NCBI GenBank assembly: GCA_018056275.1
Contig: JAGPFW010000013.1
Span: 1 to 16,274, forward strand
Reading direction: 5' to 3'
DNA length: 16,274 nucleotides
Source of the DNA: Patescibacteria group bacterium
Lineage (GTDB): Bacteria; Patescibacteriota; WWE3; UBA101185; UBA10185
Below, in pieces: positions 1-5,988 of the stretch. Position 1 is the stretch's first letter; each line of letters begins with the position of its first letter. The position numbers were made by a program, and so were the translations under genes. The notes under the pieces are model-generated. The model was not told the origin of the DNA. It worked only from the letters and a program-made list of their open reading frames with translations, and made no database searches.

Positions 1-374
1 ATTCTAGCGGAAGCTGAAAGCAATTTTCTCCTTGTAGCGTGATCCTTAATAATTCTTCCGTAATGTTCTATATTTGCCGCAGTGGGTACAAAATTCACTA
101 ATTCGGTTAGGTAAGCCACTCCACCACATTCCTTTAAAGCCTTCATCTTTTTAAGTTGATCTGGAACTGTTATCAAATCCGCGGGCTCTCTATTTTCATA
201 TAAAGCGATAATAGCCGAATAAATTTTTCCATGAGCATCTTTGTAGAAATGAGAAGGTAGTAAAAATTCTATAACCTTAACCAGGGCATCCGGGTCCAAA
301 AGAATTGCGCCAAGAACCGATTTTTCGGCATCTATATCTTGAGGTGGCACTTCTGGTTTATATGTTGTACTCAT
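1..374 (-). CDS. dnaB: Replicative DNA helicase DnaB, N-terminal part (runs off left edge)
   Basis: Only the first 124 codons are inside the window. Translation from the ATG at 374 begins MSTTYKPEVPPQDIDAEKSV and continues with VLGAILLDPDAL, the signature opening of the DnaB N-terminal helical domain (family pattern PP..IEAE.AVLGA.L.DP). Further family features follow: an ADLITVPDQLKK stretch near residue 65 and GGVAYLTELVNFVPTAANIE near residue 85. DnaB is the hexameric helicase that unwinds DNA ahead of the fork and binds primase through this domain. The ATPase domain lies outside the window. The start sits 6 nt after the stop of the MBL-fold gene, so the two are probably co-transcribed. 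No Shine-Dalgarno sequence is visible before the ATG. The family assignment is strong despite truncation by the window edge. Confidence 0.93.
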   Translation of the reverse strand, partial: MSTTYKPEVPPQDIDAEKSVLGAILLDPDALVKVIEFLLPSHFYKDAHGKIYSAIIALYENREPADLITVPDQLKKMKALKECGGVAYLTELVNFVPTAANIEHYGRIIKDHATRRKLLSASAR

Positions 375-380
375 GAGCTA

Positions 381-1031
381 CTAATGGGAGGGCTTCAAAA
401 CTATTACTTTGGTTTCCTCCTCCGAAACACTACTTTTTAATTCTAAATTATCTCGCTTTGTAATCCCCTTCTCTACGCCCATTTCCTCTAAAAATTCATC
501 TAGTTCAGCTAATTTTTCAGGGTGTTTAGAGTCTTTTGTTGCATAATGCATAGGTATAACAATTCCGGGCTCCAACGAAGAGATTACTTTTGAAGCTTTT
601 TCTGCATCTATAACATAATTTCCTCCAACTGGAATCATTAAAACATCAACATCTCCAATCTTCTCTAAGGTTTCCTTGGGCAATTCATGGCCCAAACTTC
701 CTAAATGCAAAACACTAAAATTTGAGTCTTCTATTAAAAAGGCAGTATTTTTGCCATGTTTGACTCCCTTTTCCTCGTCATGAAAAGTGGAAAGACCATA
801 AATGAATATTTCAGAGATCTCATACTCCCCAGGAGAATCAATCAAATGCTCATAATTTGTTACACCCTCTAGGTATGTTGTTTCGGGGTCTTTATGAGAC
901 AGTAATAAAATATCAGCCGAGATTTTTGGAAAATCATATCCCATAAGCGAAGGGTTATACGGATCTATAATTATGGTTTTCCCATCCATTTCTATTTTAA
1001 AGCAGGAGTGTCCTATGTATGTAATTTTCAT
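381..1031 (-). CDS. MBL-fold metallo-hydrolase-like protein with degenerate metal site
   Basis: 216 residues. The opening MKITYIGHSCFKIE and the later IDSPGEYE, FIYGLSTFHDEEKG, HLGSLGH, IPVGG and IPMHY segments match the small MBL-fold family (Lactamase_B_3 type, UPF0173/UlaG-like) of about 210-230 residues. Active members carry HxHxDH as the first metal motif; here residues 46-51 read HKDPET, so the second and third ligands are missing. The usual HLGDLGH reads HLGSLGH, losing the Asp at 112. His8, His84, His109, His115 and His162 remain. I infer reduced or absent metallo-hydrolase activity, possibly a structural or regulatory role; the substrate is unknown. It probably heads a two-gene unit with dnaB and is divergent from hisS. 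The stop is a tandem TAG TAG. A weak -10 (TAATAT) lies 6 nt before the ATG. Confidence 0.85.
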   Translation of the reverse strand: MKITYIGHSCFKIEMDGKTIIIDPYNPSLMGYDFPKISADILLLSHKDPETTYLEGVTNYEHLIDSPGEYEISEIFIYGLSTFHDEEKGVKHGKNTAFLIEDSNFSVLHLGSLGHELPKETLEKIGDVDVLMIPVGGNYVIDAEKASKVISSLEPGIVIPMHYATKDSKHPEKLAELDEFLEEMGVEKGITKRDNLELKSSVSEEETKVIVLKPSH

Positions 1032-1037
1032 AAGGGT

Positions 1038-1043
1038 ATATTA
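1038..1043 (-). promoter_or_regulatory. Possible -10 box of the MBL-fold/dnaB unit
   Basis: On the minus strand TAATAT ends 6 nt before the ATG at 1031, the same spacing as for hisS on the other strand. A TTGACA occurs at 1075-1070, but 26 nt separate the boxes, so it is not a normal partner. Weak evidence in AT-rich DNA; it is listed because the spacing recurs. Confidence 0.25.
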
Positions 1044-1143
1044 ACACAGTAGATCTTAATCGGGGATATTGTCAAAATCTGTATCAAAACTAGCAATTTT
1101 TCGGATATCATCTTTCTCAGGTACACAAAAACTATTACTGGGG

Positions 1144-1149
1144 TATAAT
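1144..1149 (+). promoter_or_regulatory. hisS -10 box, probably leaderless
   Basis: A consensus TATAAT ends 6 nt before the chosen hisS ATG at 1156. Transcription normally starts about 7 nt after the -10 box, so the mRNA would begin at or next to the start codon. The -35 region is poor (GGTACA at 1120-1125, spacer 18). No Shine-Dalgarno sequence is present, which fits leaderless initiation. Confidence 0.5.
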
Positions 1150-1155
1150 CACAGC

Positions 1156-2496
1156 ATGCCAAAACTATCAACCGAGCCATACAAAGGAGCCAGAGACTTC
1201 TACCCAGAAGAAAAACGCATTCAAAACTACATTTTTAATATCTGGAGAGAGACAGCACTTTCCTTTGGATACGAAGAATACGATGCTCCCCTACTGGAAA
1301 AACTAGAAATATACGAAGCCAAATCTGGAGAAGAACTTGTAAATAATCAACTTTATTCTTTGGAGGACAAAGGCGGACGTAAAGTGGCAATTCGCCCCGA
1401 AAAAACCCCTTCGGTTGCAAGAATGGTGGCTGCAAAACTTCCGTCATTACCCCGCCCTATCCGATGGTTTAACATTGGAAACTGCTGGAGATATGAAAAA
1501 CCACAAAAAGGTAGAGGAAGAGAATTTTATCAGTTTGATTGCGATATTTTGGGGGAGGACTCCGTTAATGCTGATTTAGAAGTGTTCTCTATTCCTTTGG
1601 AAGTAATGAAAAAACTTGGGGCTACTAAGGGAATGTTTGAATTGCGTGTAAATAATAGAAAATTTTCCGAATTTTACTTAAAGGAAGTGGCAAACATCCA
1701 AGGGGAAATAGCACAAAAGGACACACAACTTTATAGAGTTACAAAGGCAATTGATTCCAAACCAAAAATAGCGGAACAAGATTTTACTCAAATGCTAGAA
1801 AGTTGCCGTCTCTCCAACGAACAGATCAGCAAAGTAAACGAATACTTAAATGCAGACCTTGATTTTGTTACTAAATTCGTAAATCAAAACGAAGGCGCAA
1901 AGCAATTAATAGAATTCTTAGACCTAATGGGAAAAATGGGTTATAAAGACTTTATAAGATACTCTCCTGAGATTATGCGAGGGCTAGATTACTACACAGG
2001 CATTGTTGTAGAACAATTTGATCTTAATCCTAAAAATAACCGAGCAATGTACGGTGGGGGTAGGTATGACAACCTTATCGGGTTATTTTCAGATCAAAAA
2101 CTCACGGGGGTAGGATTTGCTATGGGAGATATTACCTTATTGGAATTTCTAAAGGAATGGAATTTACTTCCCCAATTGGAGCAACAAGTGGAATATTTTG
2201 TCACCCTTTGGCAGTCTCGGGATTCAGACCAACAAACCAAATACACAGCAAAAACTATGGAAATAGCTCAAAAGATAAGACAAGCAGGAAACTCTTGCTT
2301 AGCCCAATTAGATTATCACACATCCATTTCTCAACAATTATCCACAGCATCAAAAAAAGGAATAAAAAAGGCTATCATTGCTGGGGAAGAAGAATTGGAG
2401 AAAAACACAATTAGTATTAAGGACCTAACAACCGGAGAGCAAAAAGAAATTCCGTTTGAAGAGTTTTTAGAAAACCTAAAACGTTCCAATACATAA
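1156..2496 (+). CDS. hisS: Histidyl-tRNA synthetase
   Basis: 446 residues, a class II aminoacyl-tRNA synthetase that charges tRNA-His in the cytoplasm. Visible features in order are YKGARDFYPEEKR (residues 9-21), the motif 2 segment GNCWRYEKPQKGRGREFYQF with Arg112, the histidine-binding segment RGLDYYTG (275-282), YGGGRYDN (299-306), and motif 3 as VGFAMGDITL (319-328). A C-terminal anticodon-binding domain covers roughly 345-446. Motif 3 lacks the usual GxERL arginine; GDxTL forms occur in some bacterial HisRS subgroups as I remember them, so this is probably a lineage trait. The frame is open upstream to a TTG at 1069, but the ATG at 1156 is preferred because family homology begins there and TATAAT lies 6 nt upstream. 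EamA follows after 30 nt. Confidence 0.97.
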   Translation: MPKLSTEPYKGARDFYPEEKRIQNYIFNIWRETALSFGYEEYDAPLLEKLEIYEAKSGEELVNNQLYSLEDKGGRKVAIRPEKTPSVARMVAAKLPSLPRPIRWFNIGNCWRYEKPQKGRGREFYQFDCDILGEDSVNADLEVFSIPLEVMKKLGATKGMFELRVNNRKFSEFYLKEVANIQGEIAQKDTQLYRVTKAIDSKPKIAEQDFTQMLESCRLSNEQISKVNEYLNADLDFVTKFVNQNEGAKQLIEFLDLMGKMGYKDFIRYSPEIMRGLDYYTGIVVEQFDLNPKNNRAMYGGGRYDNLIGLFSDQKLTGVGFAMGDITLLEFLKEWNLLPQLEQQVEYFVTLWQSRDSDQQTKYTAKTMEIAQKIRQAGNSCLAQLDYHTSISQQLSTASKKGIKKAIIAGEEELEKNTISIKDLTTGEQKEIPFEEFLENLKRSNT

Positions 2497-2526
2497 GCGA
2501 TGTGAATATAAGGTTTTAACAGAGAA

Positions 2527-3537
2527 ATGAATTTAATAACTGCCCAAAAAAATCAAAATTCAAAACAAAGCCTAAAATTTTTAGCATACGTATCTCTTAT
2601 AACTGTTACACTTATTTGGGCATTGGCAGGTCCAGTTATAAAACTCACCTTGGAAGAGATACCTCCCATGCACTTTTTGTTTTTTAGATTTTTGATTGTT
2701 TGTATAGTTATTCTGCCCCCAACCATTATGCAATTGCAACAACAACCAATAAAACCTAGAGAAATTCCAACACTAATAATCTTAGGTTTGTTGAGTCAAA
2801 CAAGTTTAGCTTTTACTTTTTTAGGGTATCAATATGCCCTGGCAATAGACGCATCCATAATTACACTTATATCCCCTATTCTCTCAATTGCAGCAGGGCA
2901 TTATTATTTTAAGGAAAAGATTACTTCAAAAACCAAACTTGGCATCTTACTGGCTTCCATTGGCACAGGTTTGATCATTATAGAACCTTTATTGGGAGAA
3001 TCTGACCCCCTAATAAAAAGAGAAATACGTACTTTGGGTAACTTGTTAATATTGGCCGGAACTCTTTCTTTTTTGTTATACACGCTTTGGTCAAAATACG
3101 CCTTAGGAGAAAACTCCTCAAAAATTAGGAATATTTTTCATAAATTTAATCTTTTTAAATTGGAAAAAGGAAGGTCTCCAATGCTCTTAACATTTATTAC
3201 TTTTTATGTAGGCCTAGCAAGCTTTGTTCCTTTTGTTTTATTGGAAAGTAAAGGGATTATGGGTGGTTCCAACTTTGACATAACAACAATATCTTTTGTA
3301 GGGATCTTAGGTGTGGTTTACATGGCAATTTTTAGCTCAATTGTAGCATATACGCTCTTCCAATGGGCGCTAGTACATGTAACCGTAGCCGACACAGCTT
3401 TTTTTAACTATCTCTCCCCTATTTTTACACTCCCTTTTGCCTATCTACTTTTAACCGAAGTTCCTACAAAAATAACTCTTATTGGAGGCGCAATAATTGG
3501 CATAGGGGTAGTGATTGCCGAACATAAAAAAAGTTGA
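2527..3537 (+). CDS. EamA/DMT-superfamily membrane transporter
   Basis: 336 residues, very hydrophobic, with about ten predicted membrane segments arranged as two EamA repeats. The first repeat begins VSLITVTLIWALAGPVIKLT and includes ISPILSIAAGHYYFKEKIT, followed by a Gly-rich helix GILLASIGTGLIII. The second includes YLSPIFTLPFAYLLLTEVPT and a final GGAIIGIGVVIAE helix. The SPI plus acidic residue pattern of each repeat is typical of drug/metabolite transporters. A polar insertion at roughly residues 195-220 (Lys/Asn-rich) separates the halves and is longer than usual. The substrate cannot be told from sequence; family members export amino acids, nucleotides or other metabolites. It lies 30 nt after hisS on the same strand and probably shares its transcript, and it contains the -35 of the rpmE promoter near its 3' end. 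Confidence 0.88.
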   Translation: MNLITAQKNQNSKQSLKFLAYVSLITVTLIWALAGPVIKLTLEEIPPMHFLFFRFLIVCIVILPPTIMQLQQQPIKPREIPTLIILGLLSQTSLAFTFLGYQYALAIDASIITLISPILSIAAGHYYFKEKITSKTKLGILLASIGTGLIIIEPLLGESDPLIKREIRTLGNLLILAGTLSFLLYTLWSKYALGENSSKIRNIFHKFNLFKLEKGRSPMLLTFITFYVGLASFVPFVLLESKGIMGGSNFDITTISFVGILGVVYMAIFSSIVAYTLFQWALVHVTVADTAFFNYLSPIFTLPFAYLLLTEVPTKITLIGGAIIGIGVVIAEHKKS

Positions 3538-3543
3538 TATACT
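3515..3543 (+). promoter_or_regulatory. rpmE promoter inside the end of the EamA gene
   Basis: TTGCCG (3515-3520), a 17-nt spacer, and TATACT (3538-3543). The predicted start of transcription is near 3550, only about 4 nt before the rpmE ATG at 3554, so this promoter would again give an almost leaderless mRNA. Confidence 0.5.
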
Positions 3544-3553
3544 CGCGCTTGCT

Positions 3554-3886
3554 ATGAATAAAGCTATTCATCCAAAAATTTATACTAATTGCACAGTCAG
3601 TTGTGCTTGTGGCAACAGTTTTTCAACTATCTCCACCGAAGAGAAAATTGTCGTAGACATTTGTAGTGCATGCCACCCTTTTTATACTGGGAAGCAGAAA
3701 TTTGTAGACACAGAAGGGAGAATTGAGAAATTCCAAAAGAAAATTGACTTGGCCAAAAATTCTCCTAAAACGGGAAAGAAGGCTAAGAAAGCTAAGATCT
3801 CCTCTGGAGGAGCGGAGCAATCATCTAGTGAGAAGAGGAAGACCTTAAAGGAGATGTTGGAAGAAGCACAAAGGGTTGGAAATTAA
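3554..3886 (+). CDS. rpmE: 50S ribosomal protein L31, zinc type with C-terminal extension
   Basis: 110 residues. The N-terminal part (1-63) is L31: the NKAIHPK opening, zinc-ribbon cysteines 17 and 19 (SCACGN) and 37 and 40 (DICSACHPF), then YTGKQKFVDTEGRIEKF. It binds the large subunit near the central protuberance and bridges to the small subunit. The core family is about 66-70 residues; here about 45 extra residues rich in Lys, Ser and Glu form a probably disordered basic tail. The frame extends upstream to 3515 inside EamA, but the ATG at 3554 gives the canonical L31 N-terminus and fits the promoter. rpmE next to prfA is a common bacterial arrangement; here the two are separated by 1.09 kb of mobile-element debris and structured sequence. 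Confidence 0.95.
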   Translation: MNKAIHPKIYTNCTVSCACGNSFSTISTEEKIVVDICSACHPFYTGKQKFVDTEGRIEKFQKKIDLAKNSPKTGKKAKKAKISSGGAEQSSSEKRKTLKEMLEEAQRVGN

Positions 3887-3938
3887 AAACTTCATTCAGA
3901 GTTTAGAAAATATATTGCTTAGGTTCAGGTACATCCAG

Positions 3939-3956
3939 TACACCTAGAAAGGTGTA
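3939..3956 (+). repeat. 7-bp perfect stem-loop inside the left end of the IS
   Basis: TACACCT at 3939-3945 pairs with AGGTGTA at 3950-3956 around a 4-nt loop. No T-run follows, so it is not a typical terminator. It may be a sub-terminal transposase site or an RNA hairpin upstream of the transposase frame. Its role is unknown. Confidence 0.4.
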
Positions 3957-3972
3957 AATTATGAAAGGATAG

Positions 3973-4563
3973 TACAATGGCGTATCTGTAAAATTATTCC
4001 ATATATTGCCTGGAAAGCTTAACGCTCAATTACATGATTTGTCTAAAATTGCTCAACTCCACCTTCAGTCGATTGACTGGTACTACGGACATGATAAAAA
4101 TTCTCGCCTTACTCGTAGACATTTTGGTATCTCCCCAAGTGTCTTTTATAGGTAGCTAACACGCCTTGAAAAGGGAAATAAAAGATTTATTACTCTGGAA
4201 GATAAATCTAGAAAACCACATAAAGTAAGAACTCCTACTATTGAGAAAAATATCATTGATTTGGTTGTCCAAACCCGCAAGAAAAAGAATATGAATCATT
4301 ATTTTATCTACCCTAATTGCCCAAAACAAAATGGAAGGGTTAAACGCTTGAATCAAACAGCTCAGTATGAATCTTAGGACTATCAAGAAGATTTATTGCC
4401 TAAGTTAAACAATCCGAAACAAAAGGCTAAGGAATGGAACACCAAATATGATATGTATAAACCCCATCAAGCCTTGGGTTATAAAACCTCGTACGCTTAT
4501 TACATGGATTGGTTGGAAAAACATCCTGCCGAAAGTAGGTGTAGCAATTTCGGCTGGAATTAG
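3973..4563 (+). pseudogene. Transposase/integrase relic, core deleted, two amber codons
   Basis: A single reading frame from about 3973 to the TAG at 4561-4563 encodes recognisable parts of an IS3/IS481-like transposase. There is an N-terminal helix-turn-helix (LTRRHFGISPSVFYR then amber at 4153-4155, then LTRLEKGN, LEDKSRKPHK). The frame then jumps directly to the C-terminal end of the catalytic domain (FIYPNCPKQNGRVKRLNQT) and the final YKPHQALGYKTS segment. About 100 residues that should carry the first two catalytic acids are missing, and the expected ER of the third-acid motif reads KR. A second amber sits at 4375-4377. The stop at 4153 occupies a conserved Trp column (YRW to YR-amber, one G-to-A change from TGG). 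There is no good start codon; an ATG at 3977 is out of frame. This gene is inactive. Confidence 0.85.
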
Positions 4564-4587
4564 GCATGTATTGACCTGGAACAATAT

Positions 4588-4616
4588 TTGACATATCCCT
4601 ACTTATAGGATATAAT
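4588..4616 (+). promoter_or_regulatory. Perfect sigma70-type promoter at the IS edge
   Basis: TTGACA (4588-4593), exactly 17 nt, TATAAT (4611-4616), a full consensus match with optimal spacing. Predicted transcription start is about 4623, just before the first hairpin of the structured region. The -35 box coincides with the proposed right terminal repeat of the decayed IS, so it may be an IS-derived outward -35 joined to a flanking -10. It is the best promoter match I saw in this window. Confidence 0.75.
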
Positions 4617-4622
4617 ACTGTT

Positions 4623-4820
4623 AGGAGCGATTTGGACCTTGGGTCCAAATCTCTGGATGAGGCGCTAAGGCGCCTAGCGCCTCATCCCAAGGGACCGAGA
4701 GAACCCAGCCTCACAACACAAGGAGCAGGAGCGCAAGGCGGTTCTCTCGGTCAAAAAATTAGTGCGGCACCTAGGGGAAAGAACAATTATTTATTGTTTA
4801 ATCCCCTTGGTGCCGCTTGT
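4623..4820 (+). ncRNA. Candidate structured RNA with four strong hairpins
   Basis: I could not match this to tmRNA, RNase P RNA, SRP RNA, 6S RNA or a known riboswitch. It is called from base-pairing and promoter position. P1: 4630-4638 pairs with 4642-4650 (9 bp). P2: 4655-4667 pairs with 4675-4687 (13 bp, perfect) around a 7-nt loop containing GGCGCC. P3: 4693-4705 pairs with 4740-4752 (13 bp, perfect), extended after a 2-nt bulge by 4708-4711 with 4736-4739, leaving an A/G-rich loop with GGAG twice. P4: 4764-4771 with 4809-4816 (8 bp), a U-U mismatch, 4773-4778 with 4802-4807 (6 bp), then 4782-4787 with 4793-4798 around a 5-nt loop. The consensus promoter ends 7 nt before the predicted 5' end. 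It could be a free small RNA, a leader of prfA (ATG at 4978), or a DNA-level palindrome cluster left by mobile DNA. Confidence 0.55.
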
Positions 4821-4826
4821 CATTTC
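4764..4826 (+). terminator. Possible terminator formed by the fourth hairpin
   Basis: The GC-rich base of the P4 hairpin (4764-4771 with 4809-4816) is followed by a modestly T-rich tail (TTGTCATTTC from 4817). The tail is weaker than a classic U-tract. On the opposite strand the same stem is followed after 5 nt by six T residues (4759-4754), so it could also stop leftward transcription. Confidence 0.3.
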
Positions 4827-4887
4827 TACACCCATACTCCGAAATTACACCATACCCTTAAAACCAAAACCTAGCCCAAGCACAACA

Positions 4888-4917
4888 TTCGCAAAAAAGT
4901 TCAAATTAAGCTATTAT
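4888..4917 (+). promoter_or_regulatory. Possible prfA promoter
   Basis: TTCGCA (4888-4893), an 18-nt spacer and TATTAT (4912-4917) would give a leader of about 54 nt before the prfA ATG at 4978. It is a weaker match than the 4588-4616 promoter, so prfA may be transcribed from either or both. The stretch 4821-4977 holds no other recognisable feature. Confidence 0.3.
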
Positions 4918-4977
4918 TCGCCTAGTAAAATGTAGATTGCACATACATCGGGGAAAACACCCTAAAATAAATAAAAT

Positions 4978-5952
4978 ATGAATGAAGCAATAGAAAACAT
5001 AAAGAATCAATTAATGGACCTGGGTAAGCAGATTCTTCAAGTCCAACAATTGGCAGAAGCCACAGAAGATCCAGACATGAAGGAAATGATTACACAAGAG
5101 CTAAATTCCCTTTTAAGCCAGAAAAACGATTTAGAAATGGCTATGAATGCTTTGGATTTTTTGGAATATCAAGGAGAAGATGGAGATGCAGATAAAAAAA
5201 GTGGGAGTCCAGAACTTTCACCTAACGAAGCCGTACTAGAAGTAAGAGCAGGAACAGGAGGAGATGAAGCGGGACTTTTTGCCATGGATTTATACAAAAT
5301 GTATACACGATATGCTGAGTCAAAAGGATGGCGCGTAACAGAAACATTCTTTTCCGAAAACTCGGCGGGAGGAATAAAAACCGCAATCTTAACCATTAAA
5401 GGGAATGGGGTATATGAGACTTTGAAAAACGAATCAGGTGTTCATAGAGTACAAAGAGTTCCGGTTACAGAATCGGGAGGGAGAATTCATACTTCTACGG
5501 CAACCGTAGCTGTTTTACCAGTTTTTAAAAACATCCAGTTAGATATTCGGCCAGAAGATTTAGAAATGGATTTTTTTCGCGCAGGTGGCCATGGGGGACA
5601 AAATGTAAACAAAGTTTCTACAGCAGTAAGATTAAGACACGTTCCTACTGGGGTTGTTGTTGAATGCCAAGAAGAAAGGACACAAGGAAAAAATCGGGAG
5701 AAAGCAATGAACATGTTATCCACGAAACTATTTGAGATGATGCGAGAGCAAAATGTACAAGAACTTGGCGAGTTAAGGCTTTCACAGGTAGGAACCGGGG
5801 ACCGAAGTGAAAAAATCCGCACTTATAACTTTCCGCAAGATAGGATAACTGATCACAGGATTAATGAAAACTTTCATCCTGTGGAGAAAATATTAAACGG
5901 AGAATTAGATGAGATCTTAGAGAAAACAAAGAATTTAAAAGAATCCCTATAA
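4978..5952 (+). CDS. prfA: Peptide chain release factor 1
   Basis: 324 residues. RF1 recognises UAA and UAG in the ribosomal A site and triggers peptide release. The codon-recognition tripeptide is PVT (162-164) in HRVQRVPVTESGGRIHTST, the RF1 form rather than the SPF of RF2. The catalytic GGQ is at 206-208 in RAGGHGGQNVNKVSTAVR. Other family landmarks are LEVRAGTGGDEA (87-98) and YNFPQDRITDHRIN near 279-292. The N-terminal helical domain is about 27 residues shorter than in E. coli RF1, as far as the GGQ alignment shows. No clear Shine-Dalgarno sequence precedes the ATG. UAG is used as the stop in several genes here, consistent with a working RF1. No prmC methyltransferase follows; the next gene is convergent with only 36 nt between stops. 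Confidence 0.97.
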   Translation: MNEAIENIKNQLMDLGKQILQVQQLAEATEDPDMKEMITQELNSLLSQKNDLEMAMNALDFLEYQGEDGDADKKSGSPELSPNEAVLEVRAGTGGDEAGLFAMDLYKMYTRYAESKGWRVTETFFSENSAGGIKTAILTIKGNGVYETLKNESGVHRVQRVPVTESGGRIHTSTATVAVLPVFKNIQLDIRPEDLEMDFFRAGGHGGQNVNKVSTAVRLRHVPTGVVVECQEERTQGKNREKAMNMLSTKLFEMMREQNVQELGELRLSQVGTGDRSEKIRTYNFPQDRITDHRINENFHPVEKILNGELDEILEKTKNLKESL

Positions 5953-5988
5953 ATTTAAACTTTCAGGAGCCTCCTCCAAGGTCACATA

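Larger units (their letters stand above)
3912..4593 (+). mobile_element. Decayed insertion sequence (DDE transposase type)
   Basis: The borders are inferred from an imperfect inverted repeat. The left copy at about 3912-3934 (ATATTGCTTAGGTTCAGGTA, then CAT) resembles the reverse complement of about 4566-4587 (ATATTGTTCCAGGTCAATAC, then AT), allowing small gaps. Read inward, the right end would start TGTCAAATATTG at 4593. The element encloses the transposase pseudogene, whose stop lies just before the right repeat, as expected for IS3/IS481-like elements. At about 680 bp it is shorter than the 1.0-1.3 kb of intact relatives because the catalytic core is deleted. No target-site duplication could be identified. 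The transposase relic is firm; the exact ends are tentative. Confidence 0.5.

Noticed and set aside
1069..1155. 29-codon N-terminal extension of HisRS from a TTG
   Set aside because: The extension contains the consensus -10 box of hisS and has no family similarity; the canonical N-terminus begins at the ATG at 1156.
4632..4874. 80-codon open frame over the hairpin region
   Set aside because: TTG start, no Shine-Dalgarno sequence, low-complexity translation; the DNA is dominated by perfect inverted repeats, which explains the sequence better than coding.
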